Positions 25,636 through 34,612 are shown, numbered from the stretch's first letter. The stretch: 64,000 bases of DNA from UBA7985 sp002711265 (GCA_965660945.1 CBFIBS010000006.1:74288-138287), one strand, 5' to 3'. Numbers and translations are program-made. Notes: generated by a model from the letters alone, not told the origin.

Positions 25636-27774
25636 ATGCGAGACCCGCGGCACGATATTCTGTTCGACCCCATCCGCATCGGACCCGTCACCGCCAAGAA
25701 CCGCTTTTACCAGGTCCCCCATTGCACCGGCATGGGCTGGCGTCGGCCGCAGATGCTCGCCGCCATGCGCGGGGTCAAGGCCGAAGGCGGCTGGGGCGTG
25801 GTCAACACCGAATTCTGCTCCGTCCACCCGACCTCGGACAACGAAGCCTTTGCCAATGCCACGCTCTGGAACGATGAGGATGTCCGCGCCAACCGGCTGA
25901 TGACCGACGCGGTGCACGAGCATGGTGCTCTGGCCGGGGTCGAGCTGTGGCTGGGCGGGGGCATGGTCATGAACCTGGCGACGCGGTTGCCGTCCTACGG
26001 CCTGCGTAACCGGCCCCAGACCGACAGCGGGGTCTACAACCCGGGCCAGACCCGCAAGATCGATAAGCAGGATATCCGTGAGCTCCGCCGCTGGCACCGA
26101 GACGCTGCGCTGCGGGCGGTCGAGGCGGGCTTCGACATCGTCTATGTCTACGCCACCCACGGCTACCTGCTCTCCGAGTTCCTCGACGCCAGCGTCAATG
26201 ACCGTGGTGACGAATACGGGGGGTCACTGGAGAACCGGGTGCGGATCGTGCGCGAGCTGATCGAGGATACCCGCGAGGCGGTTGGCGAGCGTGCCGCCGT
26301 GGCGACCCGGTTCAGCGTCGCCCTTGACGAGCCGGAGACCTACGACGCCTTCGGCCTGCTTGCTGACCTGCCTGATCTCTGGGATCTGACCGTGCCGGAC
26401 TACAGCATCGAAATGGGCTCGAGCCGGTTCGTGAAGGAGGGCGACTTCGGCGACAGCATCGCCCATGCCAAGACCCTGACCGACCGGCCGGTGGTGGCGG
26501 TGGGGCGCTATACCTCGCCCGACACCATGGCGCAGGCGCTGCGCACCGGGCAGCAGGACCTGATCGGTGCGGCGCGGCCTTCAATCGCCGACCCCTTCCT
26601 GCCGCGGAAGATCGACGAAGGCCGTACCGGCGATATCCGCGAGTGCATCGGTTGCAACATCTGCTACGCCCACGACTCGCTCGGGGTGCCGATCCGCTGC
26701 ACCCAGAACCCGACCATGGGCGAGGAGTGGCGGCTGGGCTGGCACCCTGAGCGCGTGCCGCCTGCGGTAGCCGCTACAGTCTCTTCTGCGGGGCCGACGA
26801 CAGGGCTCGACACGGCTGCCGGGGTTGGTGGTGTCTCGGACAGGGGCGAGCCGGCCCGGGTGCTGGTCGTCGGCGCGGGCCCGGCAGGGCTGGAAGCCGC
26901 CCGGGTGCTGGGCGAGCGGGGCTATCGGGTCATGCTGGCCGAGGCAGAGCGCCAGCTGGGCGGCCGGGTCAGCCGGGAATCGCGCCTGCCCGGGCTCGCC
27001 GAATGGGCGCGGGTGCGCGACTGGCGTATCGCCCAGATCGACCAGCTCGAGCGCGTTGAGGTCTTTCCCGAAAGCCGTCTGACCGCAGCCGATGTGGTCG
27101 AGCTGGCGCCCTCGCAGGTGATGATCGCCACCGGTTCGGTCTGGGCGGGTGACACCATCGGGCGGCATTCGGGCACCGGGTTGGAAACGGTCTCTCCCGG
27201 GGCGACCATCATCAGCGCCGAGGCAGTGCTGGACCAACAGCCAATCGAGGCCGGGCACCTGATCGTCTACGACGATGACCACTACTATATGGGTTCGGTG
27301 CTGGCGCTGGCGCTGCGTGAGCGCGGGCACGCCGTGACGCTGGTGACCCCGGCGGGCAAGCCCTGCGAGTTTGGGGTCTTCACCGGCGAGGTCTACCAGT
27401 CCAACGCCCGTCTTTTCGAGGTGGGGGTCGAGGTGGTGACCAACACCATGATCGTTGGGGCCGGGCCGGGGTCTGTGACCACCGAGTGCAGCCTATCCGG
27501 GCGACGGGGCGAGATGGCCTGTGACGGGCTCATGCCCGTGACCCGACGGCTCCCGAGGCTGGACCTCTACGATGAGCTGCGCGCGCTGCAGCAGTCGGGG
27601 GAGGTGCCTGACGCCCTGCGGTCGGCCGATGCGGTGCGACGGATCGGTGACGCCGAGGCGCCCAATACTATCGCTGCAGCGGTCTACGCGGGCTATCGCG
27701 CCGGGGTCGAATTGGGGCAGACTGTCGACCTTGCCGAACGCTTTGGTCGGCGGGATATTCGCATTCCGGCCTGA
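25636..27774 (+). CDS. FMN/FeS/NAD(P)-type oxidoreductase, trimethylamine or dimethylglycine dehydrogenase-like
   Basis: 712-residue flavoprotein of the Old Yellow Enzyme-plus-FeS class (trimethylamine dehydrogenase, DgcA, 2,4-dienoyl-CoA reductase). Order: FMN TIM barrel (about 1-330, start DILFDPIRIGPVTAKNRFYQ, motif DEYGGSLENRVRI), a [4Fe-4S] motif CIGCNICYAHDSLGVPIRC near residue 340, then a nucleotide-binding fold with VLVVGAGPAGLEAARVLGE near residue 415. A poorly conserved Thr/Ser/Gly linker separates the last two. The start at 25636 has AGAGGGA nine bases upstream. The Rieske gene follows on the same strand after 62 bases, as in dimethylglycine demethylation loci. Substrate is likely a methylated amine, by family and context. 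Confidence 0.88.
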   Translation: MRDPRHDILFDPIRIGPVTAKNRFYQVPHCTGMGWRRPQMLAAMRGVKAEGGWGVVNTEFCSVHPTSDNEAFANATLWNDEDVRANRLMTDAVHEHGALAGVELWLGGGMVMNLATRLPSYGLRNRPQTDSGVYNPGQTRKIDKQDIRELRRWHRDAALRAVEAGFDIVYVYATHGYLLSEFLDASVNDRGDEYGGSLENRVRIVRELIEDTREAVGERAAVATRFSVALDEPETYDAFGLLADLPDLWDLTVPDYSIEMGSSRFVKEGDFGDSIAHAKTLTDRPVVAVGRYTSPDTMAQALRTGQQDLIGAARPSIADPFLPRKIDEGRTGDIRECIGCNICYAHDSLGVPIRCTQNPTMGEEWRLGWHPERVPPAVAATVSSAGPTTGLDTAAGVGGVSDRGEPARVLVVGAGPAGLEAARVLGERGYRVMLAEAERQLGGRVSRESRLPGLAEWARVRDWRIAQIDQLERVEVFPESRLTAADVVELAPSQVMIATGSVWAGDTIGRHSGTGLETVSPGATIISAEAVLDQQPIEAGHLIVYDDDHYYMGSVLALALRERGHAVTLVTPAGKPCEFGVFTGEVYQSNARLFEVGVEVVTNTMIVGAGPGSVTTECSLSGRRGEMACDGLMPVTRRLPRLDLYDELRALQQSGEVPDALRSADAVRRIGDAEAPNTIAAAVYAGYRAGVELGQTVDLAERFGRRDIRIPA

Positions 27775-27836
27775 GGCCTTCACCCTTCACCCTTCACCTG
27801 CTTCTTCCCTTCGAGGACAAAAGAGGAGCTGTTGCC

Positions 27837-29045
27837 ATGACTTCGCCCGCTGACCGGACCTCGCCGCTGCTCGACCACTGTCCCCCGACCCTGCCGCCTG
27901 AGGCTTACTGGCACCCGGACTGGGCCGAACGCGAGCGCCGGGGGATCTGGGCGCGGCAGTGGGTCTATGTCGGGCGCCGGGATGGCTTTGCACCTGGAAC
28001 CCTGCACCGGGTCGAGATTGCTGGAGATAACCTGATCGTTGTGTGCGCTGCGGATGGGGGGCTGAGCGCCTTCCACAACACCTGTCGGCACCGGGGCTCG
28101 GTGCTGTGTGTCGAGCACCAGCAGGCCTTCGACGGCCGGGTGATCCGCTGTCCCTACCACGCCTGGGCCTACGGGACCGATGGGCGGCTGGTGTCGACGG
28201 CCTTCGGCACACCGACGCCCGATTTCGTCAAGGCGGACCACGGCCTGTTCCCGGTGGCGCTAGAGGTGTGGAATGGCTTCGTCTTCCTGTGTGTCGCGGA
28301 AGATCCACCGCCGTTTGAGCCGGATCTGGGCCGCGACGCCCTCGACAACTGGCCGATGGATGCGCTGGTTGTAGGTCACAGCTTCGAGAAGGAGCTCGCC
28401 TGCAACTGGAAGGTATTCTGGGAGAACTACAATGAGTGCCTGCACTGCCCCGGCGTGCATCCTATGCTCAGCGACCGGATCCCGGTCTACCAGCGCGGGA
28501 TCATGACCCGGCAGGAAGCCGCCGACTGGAGCCCCGACGAAGGACCGCGCCAGGTGCTGAAAGAGGGCACCAGCACGTGGACCATGAACGGCCAGCCCTG
28601 TGGTCCCGCGTTCCCGGATCTGAGTGACGAGGAGCGGCACCTCGCCCACAACTTTGTCACGGCTTATCCGTCGATGTTCATCGTCGCGCACATCGACTAC
28701 GTCCGAACGGTACAGCTGGTCCCGCTCGACCCCGCGCGGGTGCTGTTGCGGGCGCAGTGGCTGTTTCTGCCCGAGACCCTTGCGCAGCCGGACTTCGACC
28801 TCGCCAACGTGACTGACTTTGCGACCACCGTGCTGCTGGAAGACGGGGCGGCGTGCGAGCTCAACCAGCAGGGGCTGCGCTCGTCGCGCTATGATGGCGG
28901 GCGACTGATGCCGCAGGAATTCGACGTCCATGGCTTCCAGGCCTGGGTGCTGTCCCAGATCGAGGGCGTTGATGCCGAAAAGGGCCCTCTTGGCAGTGGT
29001 GGTAGCGGCATGAGCGGCGGCAGCGGTGGTGGTCCCACTGGCTGA
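27837..29045 (+). CDS. Rieske-type oxygenase alpha subunit (first copy)
   Basis: Terminal oxygenase of the ring-hydroxylating/Rieske demethylase family. The Rieske [2Fe-2S] ligands are C83, H85, C105 and H108 (NTCRHRGS and IRCPYHAW). The mononuclear iron site begins with NYNECLHCPGVHP near residue 195. Relatives include GbcA (glycine betaine monooxygenase) and carnitine oxygenase, so N-demethylation is likely. The 402-residue protein ends in a Gly/Ser-rich tail (SGMSGGSGGGPTG), which is unusual. No reductase subunit is in the window. It probably forms one operon with the flavoprotein upstream. Confidence 0.85.
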   Translation: MTSPADRTSPLLDHCPPTLPPEAYWHPDWAERERRGIWARQWVYVGRRDGFAPGTLHRVEIAGDNLIVVCAADGGLSAFHNTCRHRGSVLCVEHQQAFDGRVIRCPYHAWAYGTDGRLVSTAFGTPTPDFVKADHGLFPVALEVWNGFVFLCVAEDPPPFEPDLGRDALDNWPMDALVVGHSFEKELACNWKVFWENYNECLHCPGVHPMLSDRIPVYQRGIMTRQEAADWSPDEGPRQVLKEGTSTWTMNGQPCGPAFPDLSDEERHLAHNFVTAYPSMFIVAHIDYVRTVQLVPLDPARVLLRAQWLFLPETLAQPDFDLANVTDFATTVLLEDGAACELNQQGLRSSRYDGGRLMPQEFDVHGFQAWVLSQIEGVDAEKGPLGSGGSGMSGGSGGGPTG

Positions 29046-29048
29046 GTG

Positions 29049-29095
29049 CGCGTGGGAGATTTGAAAGCCGCGAAGCGGCGTCAAGTCGAGCGCGC
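29049..29095 (+). repeat. 47-bp dispersed repeat, copy 1
   Basis: Contains the short palindrome GCCGCGAAGCGGC. The reverse complement of 50486-50532 matches it at 44 of 47 positions. The copies lie 21 kb apart in opposite orientation, each just after the stop codon of a gene (Rieske oxygenase here, TetR there), which suggests a REP-like element or a mobile terminator-like hairpin. Confidence 0.85.
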
Positions 29096-29110
29096 AAGCG
29101 CATTTCTTTG

Positions 29111-29214
29111 GCGCTCAACACGCTTCGCTTTGAGCGACGCTTTTAATTTGCGCTCAACACGCTTCGCTTTGAGCGACGTATTCGGTTTGCGCTCAACACG
29201 CTTCGCTTTGAGCG
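29111..29214. repeat. Three 26-bp units with a 39-bp period
   Basis: Identical 26-bp units start at 29111, 29150 and 29189, each beginning GCGCTCAACACG and ending CGCTTTGAGCG. They are separated by two different 13-bp spacers. Each unit has inverted ends (CGCTCAA and TTGAGCG) able to form a hairpin. Unit and spacer sizes do not fit CRISPR. Confidence 0.9.
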
Positions 29215-29429
29215 CGGGGGAGTTCTTCGCTGAAACAAGGTTGCGCCGACCTTGTCTCGGCCGCTTCGCGGCCTTCGCCAAGGCGTCGCGCAACCCGACT
29301 GTCCGCCCGAAATCCTCGCTGGAGACCATGATATCTGCCTGCCCGCGACACCCGAGCATGTCGTCGCCCGACGAGCCGTTTCCAACACAAAACCCTAGCG
29401 TCCTCCCGATTGTTTCAGGCAGGACGTCC

Positions 29430-30347
29430 ATGATCACACCTCCCATCCATCCCGAAAGCACCGCTCAACATCGACGCGGCCTGATGTTCGTGTTCGGCGC
29501 CGGGGTGCTCTGGTCGACCGTCGGGCTGGGCATTCGCCTGATCGAAGACGCCACGGTGTGGCAGATCCTGTTCTACCGCTCCATCAGCCTGACCCTCCTG
29601 CTTTACATTGTCATCCGCTGGCGCACAGGACGGGACCCCTTCGCGCTGGTCTGGCGGGCCGGGCTGGCGGGCGCGATTGCCGCACTGTCGCTGGTTTTCG
29701 CCTACTCGGGCGCGATTTTCTCCATGCAGACAACCTCCGTCGCCAACGCCATGCTCCTGTTCGCCACGGCGCCGTTCATGGCCGCCGTGCTCGGCTGGAT
29801 CGTCCTCAGAGAGCGGGTGCGTGGCGCGACATGGATCGCCGTCCTCATCGCCATTGGCGGCATCGCGGTCATGGTGTCCGATCAGACCGGGGCAGGCACC
29901 GTGCTCGGCAGCCTCGCTGCGCTGGGCTCGGCGCTGGGCTTTGCCTGCTTCACCGTCGCTTTGCGCGCGGGCAAGTCGGTCGAGATGCTCCCCGCCGTGT
30001 TCCTCTCCGGCCTGTTCGCGCTGGTCATGATGGGCAGCATCTGCCTGTTCACCGGTGATGGCTTCGTCCTGAGCCGCTTCGACGGCGGCATCGCGCTGGG
30101 TATGGGGGTTTTTCAGGTCGGGGCCGGCCTGGTGCTGTTTACGCTGGGTTCGCGCAGCTTACCTGCTGCAGAGCTCGCCCTGCTGTCGCTGGCCGAAGTC
30201 GTCCTCGGACCGGTCTGGGTCTGGCTGTTTCTCGGTGAAACCGTCGGGCTCAACACGCTGATCGGCGGCGGCATCCTGCTTGCCGCTATTGCCGGCAATG
30301 CGCTCAGCGGCATCCGCCGCAAGCCACCCCCGATCATCACACCCTGA
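29430..30347 (+). CDS. EamA/DMT family transporter
   Basis: Inner-membrane carrier of the drug/metabolite transporter superfamily, usually an exporter of amino acids or other metabolites. From the start at 29430 (GCAGGA upstream) the protein has 305 residues and about ten hydrophobic segments in two EamA repeats: first from GLMFVFGAGVLWSTVGLGI, second from AGTVLGSLAALGSALGFACF. The first half ends with the typical pattern LRERVRGATWIAVLIAIGGI, and the second with LFLGETVGLNTLIGGGILL. An in-frame upstream extension runs through the repeat region and is not real coding. Substrate unknown. Confidence 0.85.
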   Translation: MITPPIHPESTAQHRRGLMFVFGAGVLWSTVGLGIRLIEDATVWQILFYRSISLTLLLYIVIRWRTGRDPFALVWRAGLAGAIAALSLVFAYSGAIFSMQTTSVANAMLLFATAPFMAAVLGWIVLRERVRGATWIAVLIAIGGIAVMVSDQTGAGTVLGSLAALGSALGFACFTVALRAGKSVEMLPAVFLSGLFALVMMGSICLFTGDGFVLSRFDGGIALGMGVFQVGAGLVLFTLGSRSLPAAELALLSLAEVVLGPVWVWLFLGETVGLNTLIGGGILLAAIAGNALSGIRRKPPPIITP

Positions 30348-30458
30348 CGGGCTGAAATCCCCATCACTGGGATGACTTCATCCCGGAAGGAAACCCACAG
30401 GCTTGGCCGGCAAAGCCGCCCGAGGAAGCGCTCGTTCTGGAAAGCGTTCAGCCGGGGT

Positions 30459-31004
30459 TCAGGTATTGCCCACGCAGGATGAGCACTGCCCCTGTGCCTC
30501 GACCACTTCCCGCTTGATCGCAAAGCCGATCGACCGCGCCGCATCAGCCACCCCGGGTGCAGCGCTGGCCACCGCAGCCGTCTCGGCAACTCTCTCGCAG
30601 TTGGTACAGATCAGGAAGGCCGGCCGCTCGCAGCCCGCCGGGTTGGCGCAGGCCACGTAGGCGTTGAGGCTGGCGATCTTGTGGGCAAAGCCGTGGCTGG
30701 TGAGAAACTCCAGCGCCCGATAGGCAACCGGGGGCTGCGATGGGTGCCCGAATTCACGCAGACGCTCAAGAATGCCGTAAGCCCCCAATGGGCGGTGTTC
30801 CTCGAGCAGGATCTCAAGCACCCGGCGGCGGGTGGCCGTGAGCTGCAGCCCTTGAGCGGCGCAGGTCGCTTCGGTCGCGGCCATGACATCGCTCACGCAA
30901 TGCTGGTGATCATGATGCTCGAAAATCTGGTGAGGCTCGACGGTTCGGTTCAAGGGCAGGGATCCACGGACAGAGCGCCTGAAAAACGGCCTCAGGCTCA
31001 ACAA
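30459..31004 (-). CDS. zur: Fur-family zinc uptake regulator (Zur-like)
   Basis: Zinc-responsive repressor. It has a winged helix with GLQLTATRRRVLEILLEEHRPLGAYGIL and the DNA-recognition stretch PVAYRALEFLTSHGFAHKI, and C-terminal metal ligands CTNCERV and CSSCVGNT of the structural zinc site. The N-terminal HHDHQHC is like that of many Zur proteins. It is divergent from a ZrgA-type zinc operon, and a near-consensus Zur box lies between them, which supports Zur rather than Fur or PerR. The start is uncertain: the longest frame begins at a TTG at 31004; TTG, GTG or ATG codons further in are also possible. Confidence 0.8.
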   Translation of the reverse strand: MLSLRPFFRRSVRGSLPLNRTVEPHQIFEHHDHQHCVSDVMAATEATCAAQGLQLTATRRRVLEILLEEHRPLGAYGILERLREFGHPSQPPVAYRALEFLTSHGFAHKIASLNAYVACANPAGCERPAFLICTNCERVAETAAVASAAPGVADAARSIGFAIKREVVEAQGQCSSCVGNT

Positions 31005-31043
31005 TTAACCTTGACATTCTGAGGCTATTCCACCTTTTTTGCA

Positions 31044-31060
31044 ATGTTATAAAATAACAT
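31044..31060. promoter_or_regulatory. Zur box
   Basis: ATGTTATAAAATAACAT is a perfect 7-bp inverted repeat with a 3-base centre. The proteobacterial Zur consensus ATGTTATANTATAACAT differs at one central position. It lies 51 bases upstream of the zrgA-like start and 40 bases from the longest zur start, so it can control both directions. Confidence 0.85.
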
Positions 31061-31110
31061 AACAAGACTTCGTGATCCCGTATCTGACAATAAAATATTG
31101 AGTCCGAAAA

Positions 31111-31743
31111 ATGCTGAAAGCTGCCACTCTTGCGACCCTCAGTCTGATGACAGCCGGCCTGGCCGTCACGGTCGCCAAAGCCCAGGACGCCCACGTGCAC
31201 GGCGAAGCGATCCTGCAACTGGTCATCGACGATACCGGCGCGCTCGCCACCTTCAAATCTCCTGCCGCCGACATTGTTGGCTTCGAACGCCACCCGGAAA
31301 CCGATGTAGAGAAGCAAGCCGTTGCTGACGCACTCGCAAAGCTATCCGATTTCACGGCCCTGATTACGCTGCCCGAAGCCGCAGGCTGTACCATCGATGA
31401 CGCCCACGCCGACTTCGAGGTCGAGGCCGCTGGTGACGATCACGAAGGCCATGATCACCACGACGAGGATGATCACCACGACGAGGACGAGCACCACGAC
31501 GAGGATGAGCACCACGACGAGGACGAGCACCTCGACGAAGATGAGATGCAGGCCGAGGGCGGTCACGCCGAGTTCCACGCCGAATTCGAGATGACCTGTG
31601 CTGACACCAGCAGCCTCACCAGTCTTCAAACCAGCGTGTTCGACTTGTTTCCAAGCCTCGAAGCCTTAGAAGTAGAGGTCGTGGCGCCTGCTGGTCAGTC
31701 AGGTGCCGAACTCACGCCACAGAGCACGGAGATGTCGCTCTGA
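31111..31743 (+). CDS. zrgA: ZrgA/DUF2796 zinc-binding periplasmic protein
   Basis: Predicted exported zinc-binding component of a Zrg-type zinc uptake system. A signal peptide is clear (MLKAATLATLSLMTAGLAVTVAKA, cleavage before QDAHVHGEA). The 210-residue protein starts its mature part with HVHGEA, a DUF2796 hallmark. A central loop of His/Asp/Glu repeats (HHDEDE units, about residues 110-150) is a likely zinc-scavenging region. It is encoded by an 18-bp near-perfect repeat. It is the first gene of a five-gene run (31111-35215) behind a Zur box, matching the ZrgABCDE type described in Vibrio. Confidence 0.87.
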   Translation: MLKAATLATLSLMTAGLAVTVAKAQDAHVHGEAILQLVIDDTGALATFKSPAADIVGFERHPETDVEKQAVADALAKLSDFTALITLPEAAGCTIDDAHADFEVEAAGDDHEGHDHHDEDDHHDEDEHHDEDEHHDEDEHLDEDEMQAEGGHAEFHAEFEMTCADTSSLTSLQTSVFDLFPSLEALEVEVVAPAGQSGAELTPQSTEMSL

Positions 31744-31768
31744 TCTCAAACAGTGAAAGGGAAGGGGC

Positions 31769-32584
31769 TTGAATAGCTTGTTTTGGGCGCGGCGCGCGTC
31801 TGGTCTCCGGGCCTCCGGAGGTCGGCGAACCGGCCCTTCCCCGACATTGAACCCGCGACCCGAGGTGCGGGGGACCCTGCGGTCCCTACCGCCGTTCTTG
31901 CAGCCGTTGCTGTTGCGCCCGCTGCTGCGGTCCTTCTGGCCAGCTCTGGTCATCGTCGCAGCCGCTGTCGGCCTCGGCCTCGGCTTGGGTCCCAACGCCC
32001 GGGCCCATCCCCACGAATGGATAGACCTGCGCGTCCGCTTGATTTTCGACGACGACCGTCGGCTGACGGCGATGGAGCAATCGTGGATGTTTGACCCCTT
32101 TTTCAGCGCCTATGTTCTGGACGAACTGACCGACCAGCGCACCGACCGCGCGGCCATCGCGGCCAAGGCCGAGGCACTGGGCCCCGAGATGGTCGGCAAC
32201 CTTGCAAAGCACGGTTTCCTCAATGATTGGCACTACGACGGGGAGCCGGTGACCGGGCTTAGCGGCTCCTTTGTCGGCACCCGGGTCACGGGGGATCAGC
32301 TGGAACTGATCTTTCGCCTCGACCTCGACCAGCCGTTGGAACTGCGCGGGAGCCGGTTCGAGTACAGCGTTTTCGACCCGACCTACTACATCGAGATTCT
32401 GCACGCCCGCCGGCATCTGCCTGAATTGCGCGGCGCGCCCCGTGGCTGCCGCCGAGAGATCATCGAACCCGCCCCGCCTGAAGACCTGGCCGCTTTCGCT
32501 GCCAGCCTCGACCAGAATGCCGAGTCCGATGAGGGGCTGGGCATCCACTTCGCCGAGCGCGCGGTGATCGAGTGCAGGGGGTAG
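31769..32584 (+). CDS. DUF1007 family periplasmic protein
   Basis: DUF1007 proteins are exported and found with metal-type ABC transporters. The mature part begins after a hydrophobic stretch (ALVIVAAAVGLGLGLG, then NARAHPHEWIDLRVRL), and HPHEWID is the family signature with potential zinc ligands. The frame starts at a TTG at 31769; the Arg/Pro-rich 40 residues before the hydrophobic segment are unusual and the true start may lie further in. It is in line with the zrgA-like gene upstream (25 bases) and the ABC ATPase downstream (4 bases). Confidence 0.8.
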   Translation: MNSLFWARRASGLRASGGRRTGPSPTLNPRPEVRGTLRSLPPFLQPLLLRPLLRSFWPALVIVAAAVGLGLGLGPNARAHPHEWIDLRVRLIFDDDRRLTAMEQSWMFDPFFSAYVLDELTDQRTDRAAIAAKAEALGPEMVGNLAKHGFLNDWHYDGEPVTGLSGSFVGTRVTGDQLELIFRLDLDQPLELRGSRFEYSVFDPTYYIEILHARRHLPELRGAPRGCRREIIEPAPPEDLAAFAASLDQNAESDEGLGIHFAERAVIECRG

Positions 32585-32588
32585 CGCG

Positions 32589-33278
32589 ATGGTGATCGAG
32601 GCCGAAGATCTGCAGTTTGCCCGCCGGGGCGGAGGCTTTTCGCTGACCCTTCCTTCGTTTTCGATGGCGGCGGGGGAGGCTATGGCCGTGCTGGGCTCTT
32701 CGGGGTCGGGCAAATCCACCCTGCTTGACCTGATCGGCGGGGTGCTACGACCGACGGGCGGCCGACTGAGCCTGTTCGGGCAGGATGCGACGGGGCTGAG
32801 CAGCACCGCGCTCGACCGCCTGCGCGGCGATCGCATGGGGGTGATTTTTCAGGAGCATAACCTGCTGCCCTTCGCGACCGTGCGCCAGAACGTGGCGCTG
32901 GGGGTCCGTTTCAGCGCCGCCAGACGGGCGCGGCTGACCGGGCCTGTCGATGCCGAAATCGAGCGGTTGCTGACCCTGATGGGGCTGGAGCCTGCCGCCG
33001 TGTTGGACCGGCACGCCAGCGACCTTTCCGTGGGCCAGCGGCAGCGCGTGGCAGCGGCGCGCGCCCTGCTCGGTGCGCCGGATCTGATCATCGCCGATGA
33101 ACCGACTTCGGCGCTGGATGAAGGCAATCAGGCGCGCTTCATGGCGCTGCTCAATGCGGCTCGGCAGGAAACCGGCGCGGCCCTGTTGTTCGTCACCCAC
33201 GACCCCCGGCTGGTCGAAGGCTTCGATCAGGTGCTGCGGCTCGACGAGCCTGCCCACAGCCACGGGGAGGACGCCTGA
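32589..33278 (+). CDS. ABC transporter ATP-binding protein (LolD/MacB type)
   Basis: 229-residue ATPase: Walker A GSSGSGKSTLLD near residue 37, Q-loop FQEHNLLPF, a signature variant LSVGQRQRVAAARALL, and Walker B DLIIADEPTSALDE. It overlaps the permease start by one base (ATGA type junction), so the two are coupled. In the Zrg-type context it powers zinc or zinc-carrier movement; the direct substrate is not established. Confidence 0.9.
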   Translation: MVIEAEDLQFARRGGGFSLTLPSFSMAAGEAMAVLGSSGSGKSTLLDLIGGVLRPTGGRLSLFGQDATGLSSTALDRLRGDRMGVIFQEHNLLPFATVRQNVALGVRFSAARRARLTGPVDAEIERLLTLMGLEPAAVLDRHASDLSVGQRQRVAAARALLGAPDLIIADEPTSALDEGNQARFMALLNAARQETGAALLFVTHDPRLVEGFDQVLRLDEPAHSHGEDA

Positions 33279-34549
33279 TGCCCAGTTCAATGCTAGCGCT
33301 GGCCATCGGCTCGGTGCTCTCCCGCCGCCTCAGTCTGGCGCTGACCGTGCTGACCATGGCGCTGTCGGTGGCATTGTTCCTCAGCGTCGAGCGGCTGCGA
33401 ATTGCGGCGAGGGACAGCTTCGATGGCACAATCAGCGGGGTCGACTTGCTGGTTGGCGCGCGCGGGGGCGAGCTGGGTCTCTTGCTCTATACCGTGTTCC
33501 AGATCGGTGACGCGGCGCCATCTATGCGCTGGAGCAGTTTCGAAGACCTCGCCGAAGACGACCGCGTTGAATGGAGCGTGCCGATCAGCCTCGGCGACAG
33601 CCACCGCGGTTACCGCGTCGTGGCCACCACATCGGGCTTCTTCGACCATGTCAGGACCGGTCGTGACCGACCACTGCGCTTCGCCGCGTCATCCGGAGAA
33701 CGGATCGATGACGTTGGCGTGGTTCTCGGTGCGCAGGTCGCGCGGGACCTGAACTACAGCCTCGGCGCCCTGATCGAGATCCAGCACGGTCTGGCTTCGG
33801 CCGGTGATCGCAGCCATCAAGATTCGCCGCTGCCGGTTACCGGCATTCTGGACCCCACAGGCACGCCTATCGACTACAGCGTGTTCGTCAGCGTCCGTGC
33901 CTTCGAGGCCCTGCACAACGGCTGGCGCGGCAGCGTGCCTTCAAAAACGGCGCTGGACGTGCGCACGGTTGATCTGGCCGACCCGGCCTTCACCCCGTCG
34001 TTGATAACGGCCGTCTACGTTAGCATGAAATCCAAGCGGCGGATCTTCCAGCTTGTCGAAGATGTCGAGGACTACGGCCCCGAACCGCTGACCGCCGTGC
34101 TGCCGGGTGTGACCCTATCCCAGCTCTGGGTGCTGGTGGGCAGCGCCGAGCAGGCGTTGCAGCTGCTGGCGATCCTGATTGTCGTGGTCGCGCTGGCGGG
34201 GCAGATTACCCTGCTGCTGGCCACCCTCGACTTGCGTCGCCGCGAGATTGCGATTTATCGCGCCCTTGGGGCGCAGCCGGGTCTGATCGGCGGCCTGCTG
34301 GTGCTCGAAGCGCTGGTGATCGGCCTGATCGCCGCCGCCGTCGGGCTGCTGCTCGCCATCGTCGGGACGGCACTGGCCGGGTCGGTGCTCGGGTCGGTGC
34401 TGAAACTTGATCTGGGTACGACCCTGCTGACCCCTTCCCAAGCGCTTGCATTGCTCGCATTTATTGGGGTGAGCGCAGCCAGTGGTGTGCCAGCCGGCCT
34501 GCTTGCCTACCGGACATCATTGCAGGACGGCATGCGCGCCCGTTTCTAG
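33278..34549 (+). CDS. ABC transporter permease (FtsX/MacB-like)
   Basis: 423-residue integral membrane protein of the FtsX/MacB group: one N-terminal membrane helix (LALTVLTMALSVALFLSV), a large extracytoplasmic domain (about 45-285), and three C-terminal helices (LLAILIVVVALAGQITLLLA, LVLEALVIGLIAAAVGLLLA, and ALALLAFIGVSAASGVPAGLL). This topology belongs to mechanotransmission ABC systems rather than to classical ZnuB-type importers. It is coupled to the preceding ATPase and probably works with the DUF1007 and ZrgA-like proteins. Confidence 0.88.
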   Translation: MPSSMLALAIGSVLSRRLSLALTVLTMALSVALFLSVERLRIAARDSFDGTISGVDLLVGARGGELGLLLYTVFQIGDAAPSMRWSSFEDLAEDDRVEWSVPISLGDSHRGYRVVATTSGFFDHVRTGRDRPLRFAASSGERIDDVGVVLGAQVARDLNYSLGALIEIQHGLASAGDRSHQDSPLPVTGILDPTGTPIDYSVFVSVRAFEALHNGWRGSVPSKTALDVRTVDLADPAFTPSLITAVYVSMKSKRRIFQLVEDVEDYGPEPLTAVLPGVTLSQLWVLVGSAEQALQLLAILIVVVALAGQITLLLATLDLRRREIAIYRALGAQPGLIGGLLVLEALVIGLIAAAVGLLLAIVGTALAGSVLGSVLKLDLGTTLLTPSQALALLAFIGVSAASGVPAGLLAYRTSLQDGMRARF

Positions 34550-34612
34550 GGCACAAACCTCGGGGAGACCGGAACCATCAACCTGCTCAAGACCTTCGCG
34601 ATTGCAATCACA

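Larger units (their letters stand above)
29046..29429. other. 384-base intergenic region made of palindromic repeats
   Basis: No gene with coding signals is seen; frames that run through it are low-complexity on both strands. It holds a 47-bp element at 29049 (repeated in inverted orientation near 50486), three 26-bp units at a 39-bp period (29111-29214) and a 22-bp palindrome-containing segment at 29256 that recurs at 50612. The last 150 bases before the transporter start show nothing recognised apart from GCAGGA before the ATG. Confidence 0.8.

Noticed and set aside
29111..29214. CRISPR-like array of three units
   Set aside because: The spacers are only 13 bp, the 39-bp period gives just three units, and no cas genes are near. 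The units are hairpins of a dispersed intergenic repeat.
30910..31317. Minus-strand frame starting at an ATG upstream of zur
   Set aside because: It is in a different frame from the Fur-family domain and runs antisense into the zrgA-like gene.
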